64,000 bases of DNA from UBA1858 sp045105615 (lineage in GTDB: Bacteria > Pseudomonadota > Gammaproteobacteria > UBA4575). A program made the position numbers and the translations under genes. The stretch lies in NCBI GenBank assembly GCA_045105615.1, contig JBGCDS010000022.1:1-64000 (forward strand), in the 5' to 3' direction. The notes below the pieces were generated by a model that saw only the letters and a program-made list of their open reading frames with translations, was not told the origin of the DNA and did no database searches. Shown one piece after another: positions 30,810 to 40,030 of this stretch (position 1 is its first letter; every line of letters begins with the position of its first letter).

Positions 30810-33524
30810 TCAGTGGGCCTCATCCCAATTCAATCCGCTATTGGCATCCACTACTAAGGGCACAGTTAGATCAGCGGCCGATACCATGCGTGAAACGATG
30901 TTTTGCTTAGCCTTATCTAAAAATGTGACGTCTATCTCAAAAACCAACTCATCATGTACTTGCATAAGCATAGAGGCAGAAACTTTTGGTTTATTTATCC
31001 ATTCATCAATACTAATCATGGCGCGCTTAATAATGTCAGCTGCACTACCTTGCATGGGTGCATTAATCGCGGTGCGTTCAGCATACTGGCGACGCTGAGC
31101 ATTGCGCGAATTAATTTCAGGCAAATACAACCGACGCCCAAATATTGTTTCGACAAATCCCTGCTCACGAGCAAGCTCACGCGTTTCATCCATATAATTT
31201 TTCACACCAGGATAACGTTCAAAATATAAATCTATATATTGTTGCGCCTCACCTCGATGCACTCCTAACTGTTTACCCAGGCCGAAAGCAGACATCCCGT
31301 AAATTAATCCGAAGTTAACTGCTTTAGCCGCACGGCGTTGTTCTTTAGAAACTTTATCTAGTTCTACAGAGAACACTTCTGCAGCAGTAGCACTATGTAC
31401 ATCTTTTTCTTCGGCAAAGGCAGCGACCAGTCTTTCGTCTTGCGAAAGATGGGCCATAATGCGTAATTCAATTTGAGAATAGTCAGCCGCCAATAGCACT
31501 TTGTTTTTGGCTGGAACAAATGCCTGACGAACACGTCGCCCTTCTTCAGTACGGATAGGAATATTTTGTAAATTAGGATCTGTTGAAGACAAACGTCCAG
31601 TTGATGCCACCGCTTGATGATAAGACGTATGCACACGACCTGTTGACTGACAGATTTGCTGGGGCAATTTTTCGACATAGGTTGTTTGCAACTTCTTTAA
31701 TGAACGATAACTAAGCACAAGCTTAGGCAATTCATAATCATGCGCTAACTCTTGCAAAACATCCTCAGCAGTTGATGGCTGCCCTTTTGGTGTCTTACGA
31801 ATAATAGGAAGCTCTAACTGCTCAAATAATATTTTTTGTAATTGTTTTGGCGAGTCCAAGTTAAACTCTTCGCCTACCATTTCATAAGCTTGTTTTTCAA
31901 GATCATCTAATTTGATCGACAACTCTTTGCTCTGTACGCTCAATAAATCAGCATCAATCAATACACCATTGCGTTCAAGTCTTGATAACACAGATACCAT
32001 GGGTATTTCAGTATCACGATATAATGCGGCTTGTTTCTCTAAGCCAGATAATTGCGGCCAGAAAAAGTGATGCAACCTTAACGACATATCTGCATCTTCT
32101 GCAGCATAGTCCAGGGCAACATCAAGCGAGACCTTATTAAAGGTTATTTGTTTTGCTCCCTTTCCTGCCACCTGTTCAAACTTTATATTTTGATGACCCA
32201 GATACAGGTTGCATAATGTATCTAAATCATGACGGCTCGCAGTAGAGTTAACCATATAAGATTCAAGCATTGTGTCATGCTTAATTCCCGCAAGTTGAAC
32301 TTTGTATCGAGCTAACACCGATTGATCGTATTTCAGATTATGCCCCACCTTTGCAATATCAGGACTCTGCAAAATGTCAGTAAGCTGGTTCAATATAAAT
32401 GCTAACGATAACTGCCTAGGTGCATCATCATAATCATGTGCTATCGGCAAATAAGCTGCTTCTCCAGCTTTCACCGAAAAAGACATCCCAACTAAATTTG
32501 CCTCCATATAATCCAGATTGTCTGTTTCTGTATCAAACGCAAACAACTCAGCAGCTTTTAATTTTTTTATCCATGCAGTCAACTGCTGATAGGTAAGAAT
32601 GAGTTCATATTCAGTCTTGTCTGGTACGGCTGGCTGACGGGGAGTTTCATCATCAGGTTGATTACTAGTAACTTCGTTAACTTCATTCAACCAGGTTTTA
32701 AAATTCAACTCTGTGTATATTTTTTTTAGTGTTGCGCTATCTTTTTCCAAAATTTTCAACTCATTCACAACAACGTCCAATACCACATCATTTTTAATAG
32801 TGGCCAATTCATACGACAGTGGTAATTGATCAACAGCAGCACGCAGCTTCTCACCGATTTTACCTTTCACCTCATCGGCATGATCAATTACACCTTGCAT
32901 TGTTTCAAATTGTTGCAACCACTTGACCGCTGTTTTAGGTCCAACACCAGGCACACCAGGGATGTTATCCACCTTGTCTCCCATCAGTGCTAAGTAATCA
33001 ATAATTTGCCCAGGTGTAACACCAAATTTTTCTTCTACACCGGCTTCATCCATACGCACATCATTCATAGTGTTAATTAAGCTAATGCGCTCATCAACCA
33101 ACTGCGCCATATCTTTATCACCAGTAGAAATCAACACACGATAATTTTCAGCTGCGGCAGCTTTAGCTAAAGTGCCAATCACGTCATCAGCTTCTACATC
33201 AGGCACAGATAAAAGTGGGATACCTAAGGCTTCAATCAATTGGTGCAATGGAGCAATTTGCACTTGCAAATCATCAGGCATCGGCGGGCGATTTGCTTTG
33301 TACTCCTTATACATTTCATGGCGAAATGTTTTCCCTTTTGCATCAAAAATAACTGCCACATTTTGCGGCTGTTCTTCTTCAATTAACTTGCGCACCATAC
33401 GTGCTACGCCATACACCGCACCTGTTGGTGTACCTTCATGATTAGTCAAAGGAGGCAACCCATGAAATGCTCGATACAAATAAGAGGAACCATCAACTAG
33501 TAGTAATAAAGGAGTTTTAGTCAT
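30810..33524 (-). CDS. polA: DNA polymerase I
   Basis: A 904-residue repair and Okazaki-fragment polymerase. The N-terminal 5'-3' exonuclease (LLLVDGSSYLYRAFHGLP, PDVEADDVIGTL, GDKVDNIPGVPGVGPKTA) spans about residues 1-290. The 3'-5' proofreading domain (FDTETDNLDYM, GHNLKYD, YAAEDADM) covers about 310-510. The polymerase domain has motif A LLAADYSQIELR, the O-helix RRAAKAVNFGLIYGMSAFGLG and motif C VHDELVFE. All three active sites appear intact. It is divergent from the LOG gene. Confidence 0.98.
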   Translation of the reverse strand: MTKTPLLLLVDGSSYLYRAFHGLPPLTNHEGTPTGAVYGVARMVRKLIEEEQPQNVAVIFDAKGKTFRHEMYKEYKANRPPMPDDLQVQIAPLHQLIEALGIPLLSVPDVEADDVIGTLAKAAAAENYRVLISTGDKDMAQLVDERISLINTMNDVRMDEAGVEEKFGVTPGQIIDYLALMGDKVDNIPGVPGVGPKTAVKWLQQFETMQGVIDHADEVKGKIGEKLRAAVDQLPLSYELATIKNDVVLDVVVNELKILEKDSATLKKIYTELNFKTWLNEVNEVTSNQPDDETPRQPAVPDKTEYELILTYQQLTAWIKKLKAAELFAFDTETDNLDYMEANLVGMSFSVKAGEAAYLPIAHDYDDAPRQLSLAFILNQLTDILQSPDIAKVGHNLKYDQSVLARYKVQLAGIKHDTMLESYMVNSTASRHDLDTLCNLYLGHQNIKFEQVAGKGAKQITFNKVSLDVALDYAAEDADMSLRLHHFFWPQLSGLEKQAALYRDTEIPMVSVLSRLERNGVLIDADLLSVQSKELSIKLDDLEKQAYEMVGEEFNLDSPKQLQKILFEQLELPIIRKTPKGQPSTAEDVLQELAHDYELPKLVLSYRSLKKLQTTYVEKLPQQICQSTGRVHTSYHQAVASTGRLSSTDPNLQNIPIRTEEGRRVRQAFVPAKNKVLLAADYSQIELRIMAHLSQDERLVAAFAEEKDVHSATAAEVFSVELDKVSKEQRRAAKAVNFGLIYGMSAFGLGKQLGVHRGEAQQYIDLYFERYPGVKNYMDETRELAREQGFVETIFGRRLYLPEINSRNAQRRQYAERTAINAPMQGSAADIIKRAMISIDEWINKPKVSASMLMQVHDELVFEIDVTFLDKAKQNIVSRMVSAADLTVPLVVDANSGLNWDEAH

Positions 33525-33604
33525 GTGCAGAAGTAATATTTGATTATTGTAGATAAGCGTATAGCAACGTTATCATGTACACTCGCGCAAGGGAAAAATT
33601 GAAC

Positions 33605-34327
33605 ATGGATAATAAAACACAAAAACAAGCACTCACTGGCCCTGGCAGCTCAAGCTTACTATCACGTGAAAGTTGGAAGATTTTCCAAATTATTGCTGAG
33701 TTTGTTGAAGGCTTTGAACGCTTGTCTAAAATCGCACCTTCGGTCAGTATTTTTGGCTCTGCGCGCACAGCTACCGATCACGATTTTTATAAACTCACTG
33801 AAACCATTGCTCGCGAATTATCCGATGCTGGCTTCACAGTAGTCAGTGGTGGTGGCCCAGGTATTATGGAAGCAGCCAACAAAGGTGCATTTGCTGGCAA
33901 GTCTCCCAGCGTTGGCTTAAATATCATGCTCCCTAATGAGCAGTCGGGAAATACCTTCCAAGACATTTCATTGAATTTCAGACATTTCTTTTCACGAAAA
34001 GTCATGTTTGTAAAATACGCATCTGCCTACGTTGTCATGCCTGGCGGCTTTGGCACACTCGATGAACTTGCTGAAATACTCACCTTAGTACAAACAGGCA
34101 AATCTCGGAAAATTCCTATCATCCTGGTTCAGTCTGATTTCTGGGAAGGCTTATTAGACTGGTTCAAAGAGTCTCTACTTAAGAACGGAACCATCTCAGC
34201 ATCCGATCTAGACCTAATGCAAGTCATCGATGATCCTTCGGAAGTAGTGACAGCTATTTTTAATTACTACGAAGGTAGAACGTTTGAACCCTCTACTGAA
34301 GAACAAGAAAAACTTCTAGAGCTGTAG
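33605..34327 (+). CDS. LOG-family nucleotide phosphoribohydrolase-like protein
   Basis: A 240-residue Rossmann-fold protein of the LOG/TIGR00730 group. Seen: SIFGSAR near residue 45, GGGPGIMEAANKGA, and the catalytic-type PGGFGTLDELAE with the conserved Arg/Glu. Proteins of this family cleave nucleoside 5'-monophosphates (cytokinin activation in plants, AMP or IMP metabolism in bacteria). The ATG at 33605 is preferred because AAGGGA lies upstream; an ATG ten codons earlier has no ribosome binding site. It is divergent from polA and 50 bases before the TRAP genes. Confidence 0.9.
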   Translation: MDNKTQKQALTGPGSSSLLSRESWKIFQIIAEFVEGFERLSKIAPSVSIFGSARTATDHDFYKLTETIARELSDAGFTVVSGGGPGIMEAANKGAFAGKSPSVGLNIMLPNEQSGNTFQDISLNFRHFFSRKVMFVKYASAYVVMPGGFGTLDELAEILTLVQTGKSRKIPIILVQSDFWEGLLDWFKESLLKNGTISASDLDLMQVIDDPSEVVTAIFNYYEGRTFEPSTEEQEKLLEL

Positions 34328-34373
34328 TCATTACAATTTTAATGTATCCAGCAAACACTTATACAAAATTGTG

Positions 34374-34886
34374 ATGCTAGAAAAAATTCAATCACTCATT
34401 AATAGCTTTAACGAATGGATTGGGCGCAGTGTTGCATGGTTTGTGCTGGCTATGGTGATCATTACATTTTTCAATGTAGTTATGCGTTATGGTTTCAACT
34501 TTGGACTGATCGCCATCCAGGAAAGTGTTATCTATCTTCACAGCTTCGTATTCATGCTTGCGATCGCGTACACCTATAAGCATAACGAACATGTCAGAGT
34601 AGATATTTTCTATTCTAAATATTCCGATTCGCAAAAAGCATGGACCGATCTTCTTGGCACTGTGTTTTTATTATCTCCTTTCTGCATCTACTTAATATTT
34701 TCTAGCTGGGAATATGCAAGCAACGCATGGAAATTACTCGAAGGTTCGAGAGAAGCAGGCGGATTACCACTAGTTTTTATCCTAAAAACACTAGTGCCAT
34801 TAATGCCTATATTACTGCTATTACAGGGTATATCGACAGCATGTAACAGCATAATGACTATATCTTCTAAAGGAACACAGCCATAG
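34374..34886 (+). CDS. TRAP transporter small permease (DctQ family)
   Basis: A 170-residue inner-membrane protein with four spans (about 15-38, 48-66, 88-112, 130-155). The motif VRVDIFYSKYSD and the flanking YTYKHNEHVRV are characteristic of DctQ. It forms the membrane complex with the large permease encoded next, to which it is coupled by overlapping codons. The start is uncertain between GTG 34371 and ATG 34374. Substrates of such TRAP systems are organic acids or similar anions. Confidence 0.92.
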   Translation: MLEKIQSLINSFNEWIGRSVAWFVLAMVIITFFNVVMRYGFNFGLIAIQESVIYLHSFVFMLAIAYTYKHNEHVRVDIFYSKYSDSQKAWTDLLGTVFLLSPFCIYLIFSSWEYASNAWKLLEGSREAGGLPLVFILKTLVPLMPILLLLQGISTACNSIMTISSKGTQP

Positions 34887-36253
34887 AAATTATCGCTTTT
34901 ATTATGTTTTTAGTTGTCATCGCAGTATTAATGACAGGCTATCCTGTGGCATTCACCCTTGCAGGAGTATCGCTTGCATTCGCATTTCTTGGTAATTTCA
35001 CCGGCGGATTTGATTCATCATTAATGCATGCGCTGCCTAGCCGGATCTTTGGTATTATGAATAACGAAACGCTCATAGCCGTGCCGTTATTTGTTTTTAT
35101 GGGTGTCACTTTAGAACGTTCAAAAATTGCTGAGAATCTGCTCGATACAATGTCTCAGTTATTTGGCTCTATACGTGGCGGATTAGGTTACTCAGTTGTC
35201 ATTGTCGGCCTGTTGTTGGCAGCGAGCACCGGAATTGTTGGTGCAACAGTAGTTACTATGGGGCTGCTCTCCCTGCCCACCATGTTAAAACGAAACTATG
35301 ATCCAGCACTTTCTAGCGGCATCATCTGCGCATCCGGCACGCTTGGACAAATCATCCCGCCATCAATCATTTTGGTTTTATTAGGCGATGTAATTTCTTC
35401 CGCCTATCAACAAGCACAACTAGACCAAGGAATCTTTTCACCAGACACTGTTACTGTGAGTGATTTATTTGCTGGCGCTATCATTCCAGGAATGATGTTG
35501 GTTGGCTTTTATATTTTATATTTAATTTACATTGCATTAACCAAGCCTTTATTGATGCCAGCTGCCGCTACTAACACTAATCAAACTAATTTATTTTATC
35601 AGTGTTTACGCGCATTATTTCCACCCATCGCATTAATTGTTGCTGTCTTAGGCTCAATCATTGGCGGCTTGGCAACACCGACGGAAGCGGCTTCTGTTGG
35701 TGCAGTTGGCGCATTAATATTGGCGTTATTTAATAGACAGTTAAACCTTGCTTGCATTCAGCATATTATTCGCAGCAGTGTACGAGTCACCTGCATGGTA
35801 TTTGCGATCTTTATTGGTGCTTCGATATTTTCTTTGGTATTTCGCGGATACGGTGGCGATGAGGCCATACACGCATTTTTAACTCAGTTGCCAGGTGGCG
35901 TATTTGGTGCAGTCGCCACTGTCATGCTAGTGATGTTCTTACTTGGCTTTGTATTAGACTTTATAGAGATCACATTCGTCGTTGTGCCAATTGTAGGCCC
36001 AGTACTTTTAATGATGGGTGTAGATCCAGTATGGCTAGGAATCATGATTGCAATTAATTTACAAACATCATTCTTAACGCCTCCGTTTGGATTCGCATTA
36101 TTTTATTTAAGAGGGGTGGCGTCGAAAATTATAACCACTCGACAAATCTACAAAGGCGTACTGCCGTTTATTGTCATTCAATTAGTGGTACTTGGATGTC
36201 TCGCCAAGTGGCCAGAGTTAGCCACTTGGTTACCTGAGAAACTAAATTCTTAA
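34883..36253 (+). CDS. TRAP transporter large permease (DctM family), probable AUA start
   Basis: A 12-span permease of about 456 residues. Seen: GYPVAFTLAGVSLAFAFLG at the N-terminus, the scaffold NNETLIAVPLFVFMG, GIVGATVVTMGLLSLP and IPPSIILVLLGD, and LNLQTSFLTPPFGFALFYLRG at the end. The first ATG is 34904, but it has no ribosome binding site and gives a protein missing the usual first residues. AAAGGA at 34869-34874 is eight bases from the codon ATA at 34883, which overlaps the dctQ stop as ATAG. Reading from there adds the family-like residues EIIAFI. Start inferred, not proved. Confidence 0.93.
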   Translation: MEIIAFIMFLVVIAVLMTGYPVAFTLAGVSLAFAFLGNFTGGFDSSLMHALPSRIFGIMNNETLIAVPLFVFMGVTLERSKIAENLLDTMSQLFGSIRGGLGYSVVIVGLLLAASTGIVGATVVTMGLLSLPTMLKRNYDPALSSGIICASGTLGQIIPPSIILVLLGDVISSAYQQAQLDQGIFSPDTVTVSDLFAGAIIPGMMLVGFYILYLIYIALTKPLLMPAAATNTNQTNLFYQCLRALFPPIALIVAVLGSIIGGLATPTEAASVGAVGALILALFNRQLNLACIQHIIRSSVRVTCMVFAIFIGASIFSLVFRGYGGDEAIHAFLTQLPGGVFGAVATVMLVMFLLGFVLDFIEITFVVVPIVGPVLLMMGVDPVWLGIMIAINLQTSFLTPPFGFALFYLRGVASKIITTRQIYKGVLPFIVIQLVVLGCLAKWPELATWLPEKLNS

Positions 36254-36254
36254 T

Positions 36255-36488
36255 TTAGTATGAAGAAATTTTAGGCACTAACTGCAAATAGCCAACAATC
36301 ACTAATATTAAGTACGCAAGGCCAATCGCAAATGTGAACCCTTTTTTAGCTGCTGTGCCATCATTATTTGCTCGCAGTGGGCCCGACATGATGACTAGCG
36401 CAACAATTGCACTTACAAAAAAGAATCCTTGGGTGCCGTATTCTTTCGCATCCCACATTACTTTCCATTTAGTATAAAGATCGTCCAT
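36255..36488 (-). CDS. small two-span membrane protein
   Basis: A 77-residue protein with two membrane segments (about 20-37 and 51-69) and a basic/aromatic N-terminus (DLYTKWKVMWDAKEYG). GGAGGA lies a few bases before the ATG, which supports it being real. It starts on the minus strand between the dctM gene (one base from its stop) and dctP, with dctP upstream in the same direction at 150 bases. I recognise no family. It may be an accessory of the TRAP system or unrelated. Confidence 0.6.
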   Translation of the reverse strand: MDDLYTKWKVMWDAKEYGTQGFFFVSAIVALVIMSGPLRANNDGTAAKKGFTFAIGLAYLILVIVGYLQLVPKISSY

Positions 36489-36637
36489 TGTTCCTCCCGT
36501 GTTATGGCAGTCTATTATCGTTATTATAAATTTTGGGCATTATATCAGCCACTTAAAATTAATTCTTTGTTTATCTAGCAGTTATAAAGTTGGCCGCACA
36601 TTTTCACTATAATTCATTACAATTCAATTAGTTACAT

Positions 36638-37747
36638 TTATCTCATATTCAAATAAGCTCGCTCAGACAAATTGTACCAAGCTTTAGATTTAGCTAAAAA
36701 TCCCTTGTAAGAGTCATAAATCTCACGTGCATATGGGTCGCTACCAACCACTTCAGCCACCACTTGTTCAGATAATCCACGCAGTTTCTCAATCACATCT
36801 ACAGGAAATTCTCGTACATCAACCCTATGCTCGTTAATCAAGGTTTCTAGCGCATCGTTATTACGCGCAACATACTCCAACATCATATTTTGATTGGCGA
36901 CTCTTGCTGCATTGCGCACAATACTTTGCAAATCACTAGGAAGGCTATTGAAAGCCTCTTCATTGATAAAGCATTCAAGTGTTGTGCCCGGCTCATGCCA
37001 ACCTGGTGAATAATAATATTTAGCAGCCTTGTGTAAACCAAAGGCTAAATCGTTATAAGGGCCAACCCATTCTGTCGCATCGATAACACCTTTTTGCAAA
37101 GACACAAATAAATCTCCTCCAGGAATATTCACCGGCGTTCCCCCAGCAAGACGCAACACTTCGCCACCTAATCCCGGAATACGCATTTTAAGCCCCTGCA
37201 AATCATCCACTGAATTAATTTCTTTATTAAACCAGCCACCCATTTGCACCATAGTATTACCAGCCGCCATAGGCACTAAACCAAACGGCTTGTATGCACG
37301 TTGCCATAATTCCATTCCACCACCATGATACAACCAAGCATTCATTTCATTAGCGGTCATACCAAAGGGAACTGTGGAAAAAAATTGTAACGCAGGATTT
37401 TTACCTTTCCAGTAATACGCAGAACCATGACCCATTTCAGCAGTCCCGGCAGTCACAGCATCAAAGATTTCTAGCGCGGGCACAATTTCACCTGCACCAT
37501 ACACTTTAATATTTAACCGCCCGTTAGACATTTCATTAATGGTTTGCGCTAAGAATTCTGCGCCGGTGCCTAGACCTGGAAAGTTCTTAGGCCAAGTAGT
37601 GATCATTTTCCAATGAAAGGTTTGGTCATTGGAAACAGTAGATGACGTTGTATTAGATTCCTGTTCATTACATGCTGCAACGGCACAACTAGCTGCACTG
37701 ACTCCAAGGTATTGCAGGAATTTTCTTCGCATATTTTTATCACTCAT
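36638..37747 (-). CDS. TRAP transporter substrate-binding protein (DctP family)
   Basis: A 369-residue periplasmic binding protein. The N-terminus has a twin-arginine-like RRKFLQYLGVSAASC followed by AVAAC, suggesting Tat export with possible lipid attachment. The mature domain has FHWKMITTWPKNFPGLG, then LKMRIPGLGGEVLRLAGGTPVNIPGGDLFVSLQKGVIDATEWVGPYND, which fits the TRAP subgroup linked to mannitol/chloroaromatic or 2-oxo acids. It should feed the DctQM permease, but lies on the opposite strand of that pair, with a small membrane protein gene between them. Confidence 0.93.
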   Translation of the reverse strand: MSDKNMRRKFLQYLGVSAASCAVAACNEQESNTTSSTVSNDQTFHWKMITTWPKNFPGLGTGAEFLAQTINEMSNGRLNIKVYGAGEIVPALEIFDAVTAGTAEMGHGSAYYWKGKNPALQFFSTVPFGMTANEMNAWLYHGGGMELWQRAYKPFGLVPMAAGNTMVQMGGWFNKEINSVDDLQGLKMRIPGLGGEVLRLAGGTPVNIPGGDLFVSLQKGVIDATEWVGPYNDLAFGLHKAAKYYYSPGWHEPGTTLECFINEEAFNSLPSDLQSIVRNAARVANQNMMLEYVARNNDALETLINEHRVDVREFPVDVIEKLRGLSEQVVAEVVGSDPYAREIYDSYKGFLAKSKAWYNLSERAYLNMR

Positions 37748-37781
37748 CTAACATTACCTCTTGCGTTACTTATTTGCTCTG

Positions 37782-39965
37782 CTAACCGAGCACAGTTAAA
37801 TTGGCATAGGCCAGCACTAACCATTTACTTCCACTACCTTCAAACTTAACCTGTACACGCGCACTACTGCCATTCCCTTCCTGATCCATTACTACACCTT
37901 CACCAAATTTTTTATGTGTCACACGCTGGCCGACGCGTATTCCGCCTTCGCCGTCATCAATTCTTCTTTTCACCTTAGCCATTGGCTCAGGGTTATGCAC
38001 TGTTTGTGTAACGCGTGCGCGCGGTCGAACTTCTGTGATTAGTTCTGCGGGAATTTCATTAATGAAACGTGATGGTGGATTGTAATTTTCATTTCCATAA
38101 TGGCGACGAGACTCAGCAAAACACAGCATTAAATTTTCTCTTGCACGTGTAATGCCGACATAACATAAACGGCGTTCTTCTTCGACACGTCCCGGTTCAT
38201 CCATAGACATGCTACTCGGGAACAAACCTTCTTCCATTCCCACCAAAAACACTAAAGGAAACTCTAAGCCTTTAGCTGTGTGTAACGTCATGAGCTGTAC
38301 GCAGTCTTCCCATTTAGACGCTTGGCCTTCGCCCGATTCTAACGCCGCATTAGATAAGAATGCATCTAACTCCGATATTTCTTCGCCATCTTCACTTTCA
38401 TAACGAAAGCCACGCGCAGCTTCAATTAATTCGAGTAAGTTTTCTACTCTGGACTGACCTTTCTCACTGCGGTCTTTTTCAAAATGAACCTGTAGTCCTG
38501 ATAGTCCGATAACCTGCTCAACCTGTTCCTCTAACTCTTTATCTTTTAATACATCAGATAATTTTTCTATCAATGTAACAAATTGAGTCAGTGCTCCCTG
38601 TGCCCGTGCGGCTAGAGAACCTTGAGAAATAATAGTTTTTGTTGCATCCCATAAAGGCACAGATTCAGCACGCGCATGGTCTCGAATAACCTGAAGAGTT
38701 CGATCACCAATACCACGTGGCGGATGATTAACGATACGCTCAAATGCTGGATCTGCAATTCGGCTAGAGCTTAGACGCAGATAAGCTAATGCATCTTTAA
38801 TCTCCGCACGCTCGAAGAAACGCAGGCCGCCATAGATACGATAAGGAATTTGCTGCGCAATGAGGTTTTCCTCAAATACACGTGACTGTACGTTTGAACG
38901 ATACAGGATGGCAATTTCACTATGTTTACGTCCCTGTTGATTAACCCACTCTTTGACTCTTTCGATTACGAAACGAGCTTCATCATGCTCATTGTAAGCC
39001 GCATACAACTGTACTGGCGCACCTTTATTGCCATCAGTCCAAAGCTTTTTTCCTAAGCGCCCCTGGTTATGATCAATTAATCCATTTGCTGCCGAAAGAA
39101 TTGTGCTGGTTGAACGATAGTTTTGCTCAAGGCGGAATGTTTGTGTATCAGCATAATCTTTACTAAACGAAAAGATATTTTCTATCTTCGCACCACGCCA
39201 ACCATAAATAGATTGATCATCATCACCCACGGCAAACACTGGATTATTTTTACCCGCAAGCAGCTTAAGCCAATCGTACTGTATTGAATTTGTATCCTGA
39301 AACTCATCAACCAATACATGACGAAATCGATTGCGGTAATGAGTCATAATATCTTCATTGTTTCTCAGCAACTCTAGCGACCTTAGTAGTAGCTCAGCAA
39401 AATCAACAACCCCTGCTCGCTCGCATGCAGCCTCATAGGCTATATACACTCTTAATAGTTGACGCGTTGTCAGATCACCACCATCTTGAATCTGGCCAGC
39501 ACGCAACCCTTCATCTTTACGTGCATTAATAAACCACTGTGCTTGTTTAACTGGCCATTTAGATTCGTCCATCTCTAAGCCCTTCATAAGGCGCTTCACT
39601 AAACGATGTTGATCATCTGAATCGAGAATCTGAAATGCTTGAGGTAAATTAGCTTCTTGCCAATGCGCTCGTAACATACGATGTGCAATACCATGAAACG
39701 TCCCTACCCACATACCAGACAGGTTTGCTTCGAGAAGGCCTTCAACCCGAGTACGCATTTCGGCTGCTGCTTTATTGGTAAACGTCACGGCCAACAAACC
39801 GTAAGGTGATACTCCTTCCACATTACACAACCAAGCAATGCGATGAACTAGCACACGTGTTTTACCACTACCAGCACCAGCTAACACTAATGCTGGACCA
39901 GGTGCAGCGGTGACCGCATTACGTTGTTCTTGGTTTAATCCATCAAGTATTGGAGATACATCCAC
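37782..39965 (-). CDS. uvrD: DNA helicase II
   Basis: A 727-residue superfamily 1 3'-5' helicase for mismatch and nucleotide-excision repair. Seen: LNQEQRNAVTAAPGPALVLAGAGSGKTRVLVHRIA with Walker A near residue 30, VDEFQDTNSIQYDWL, GDDDQSIYGWRGA, the LEQNYRST motif, HTAKGLEF and VGITRARENL. The C-terminal Tudor-like tail (RVGQRVTHKKFGEGVV) favours UvrD over Rep. It is downstream of ubiB with 65 bases between. Confidence 0.97.
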   Translation of the reverse strand: MDVSPILDGLNQEQRNAVTAAPGPALVLAGAGSGKTRVLVHRIAWLCNVEGVSPYGLLAVTFTNKAAAEMRTRVEGLLEANLSGMWVGTFHGIAHRMLRAHWQEANLPQAFQILDSDDQHRLVKRLMKGLEMDESKWPVKQAQWFINARKDEGLRAGQIQDGGDLTTRQLLRVYIAYEAACERAGVVDFAELLLRSLELLRNNEDIMTHYRNRFRHVLVDEFQDTNSIQYDWLKLLAGKNNPVFAVGDDDQSIYGWRGAKIENIFSFSKDYADTQTFRLEQNYRSTSTILSAANGLIDHNQGRLGKKLWTDGNKGAPVQLYAAYNEHDEARFVIERVKEWVNQQGRKHSEIAILYRSNVQSRVFEENLIAQQIPYRIYGGLRFFERAEIKDALAYLRLSSSRIADPAFERIVNHPPRGIGDRTLQVIRDHARAESVPLWDATKTIISQGSLAARAQGALTQFVTLIEKLSDVLKDKELEEQVEQVIGLSGLQVHFEKDRSEKGQSRVENLLELIEAARGFRYESEDGEEISELDAFLSNAALESGEGQASKWEDCVQLMTLHTAKGLEFPLVFLVGMEEGLFPSSMSMDEPGRVEEERRLCYVGITRARENLMLCFAESRRHYGNENYNPPSRFINEIPAELITEVRPRARVTQTVHNPEPMAKVKRRIDDGEGGIRVGQRVTHKKFGEGVVMDQEGNGSSARVQVKFEGSGSKWLVLAYANLTVLG

Positions 39966-40030
39966 AATAATTTTTCACTAGTTATAAAGCTTTTGTATAC
40001 GCACACAAAGCTTATTTGTTATTTGAATTA

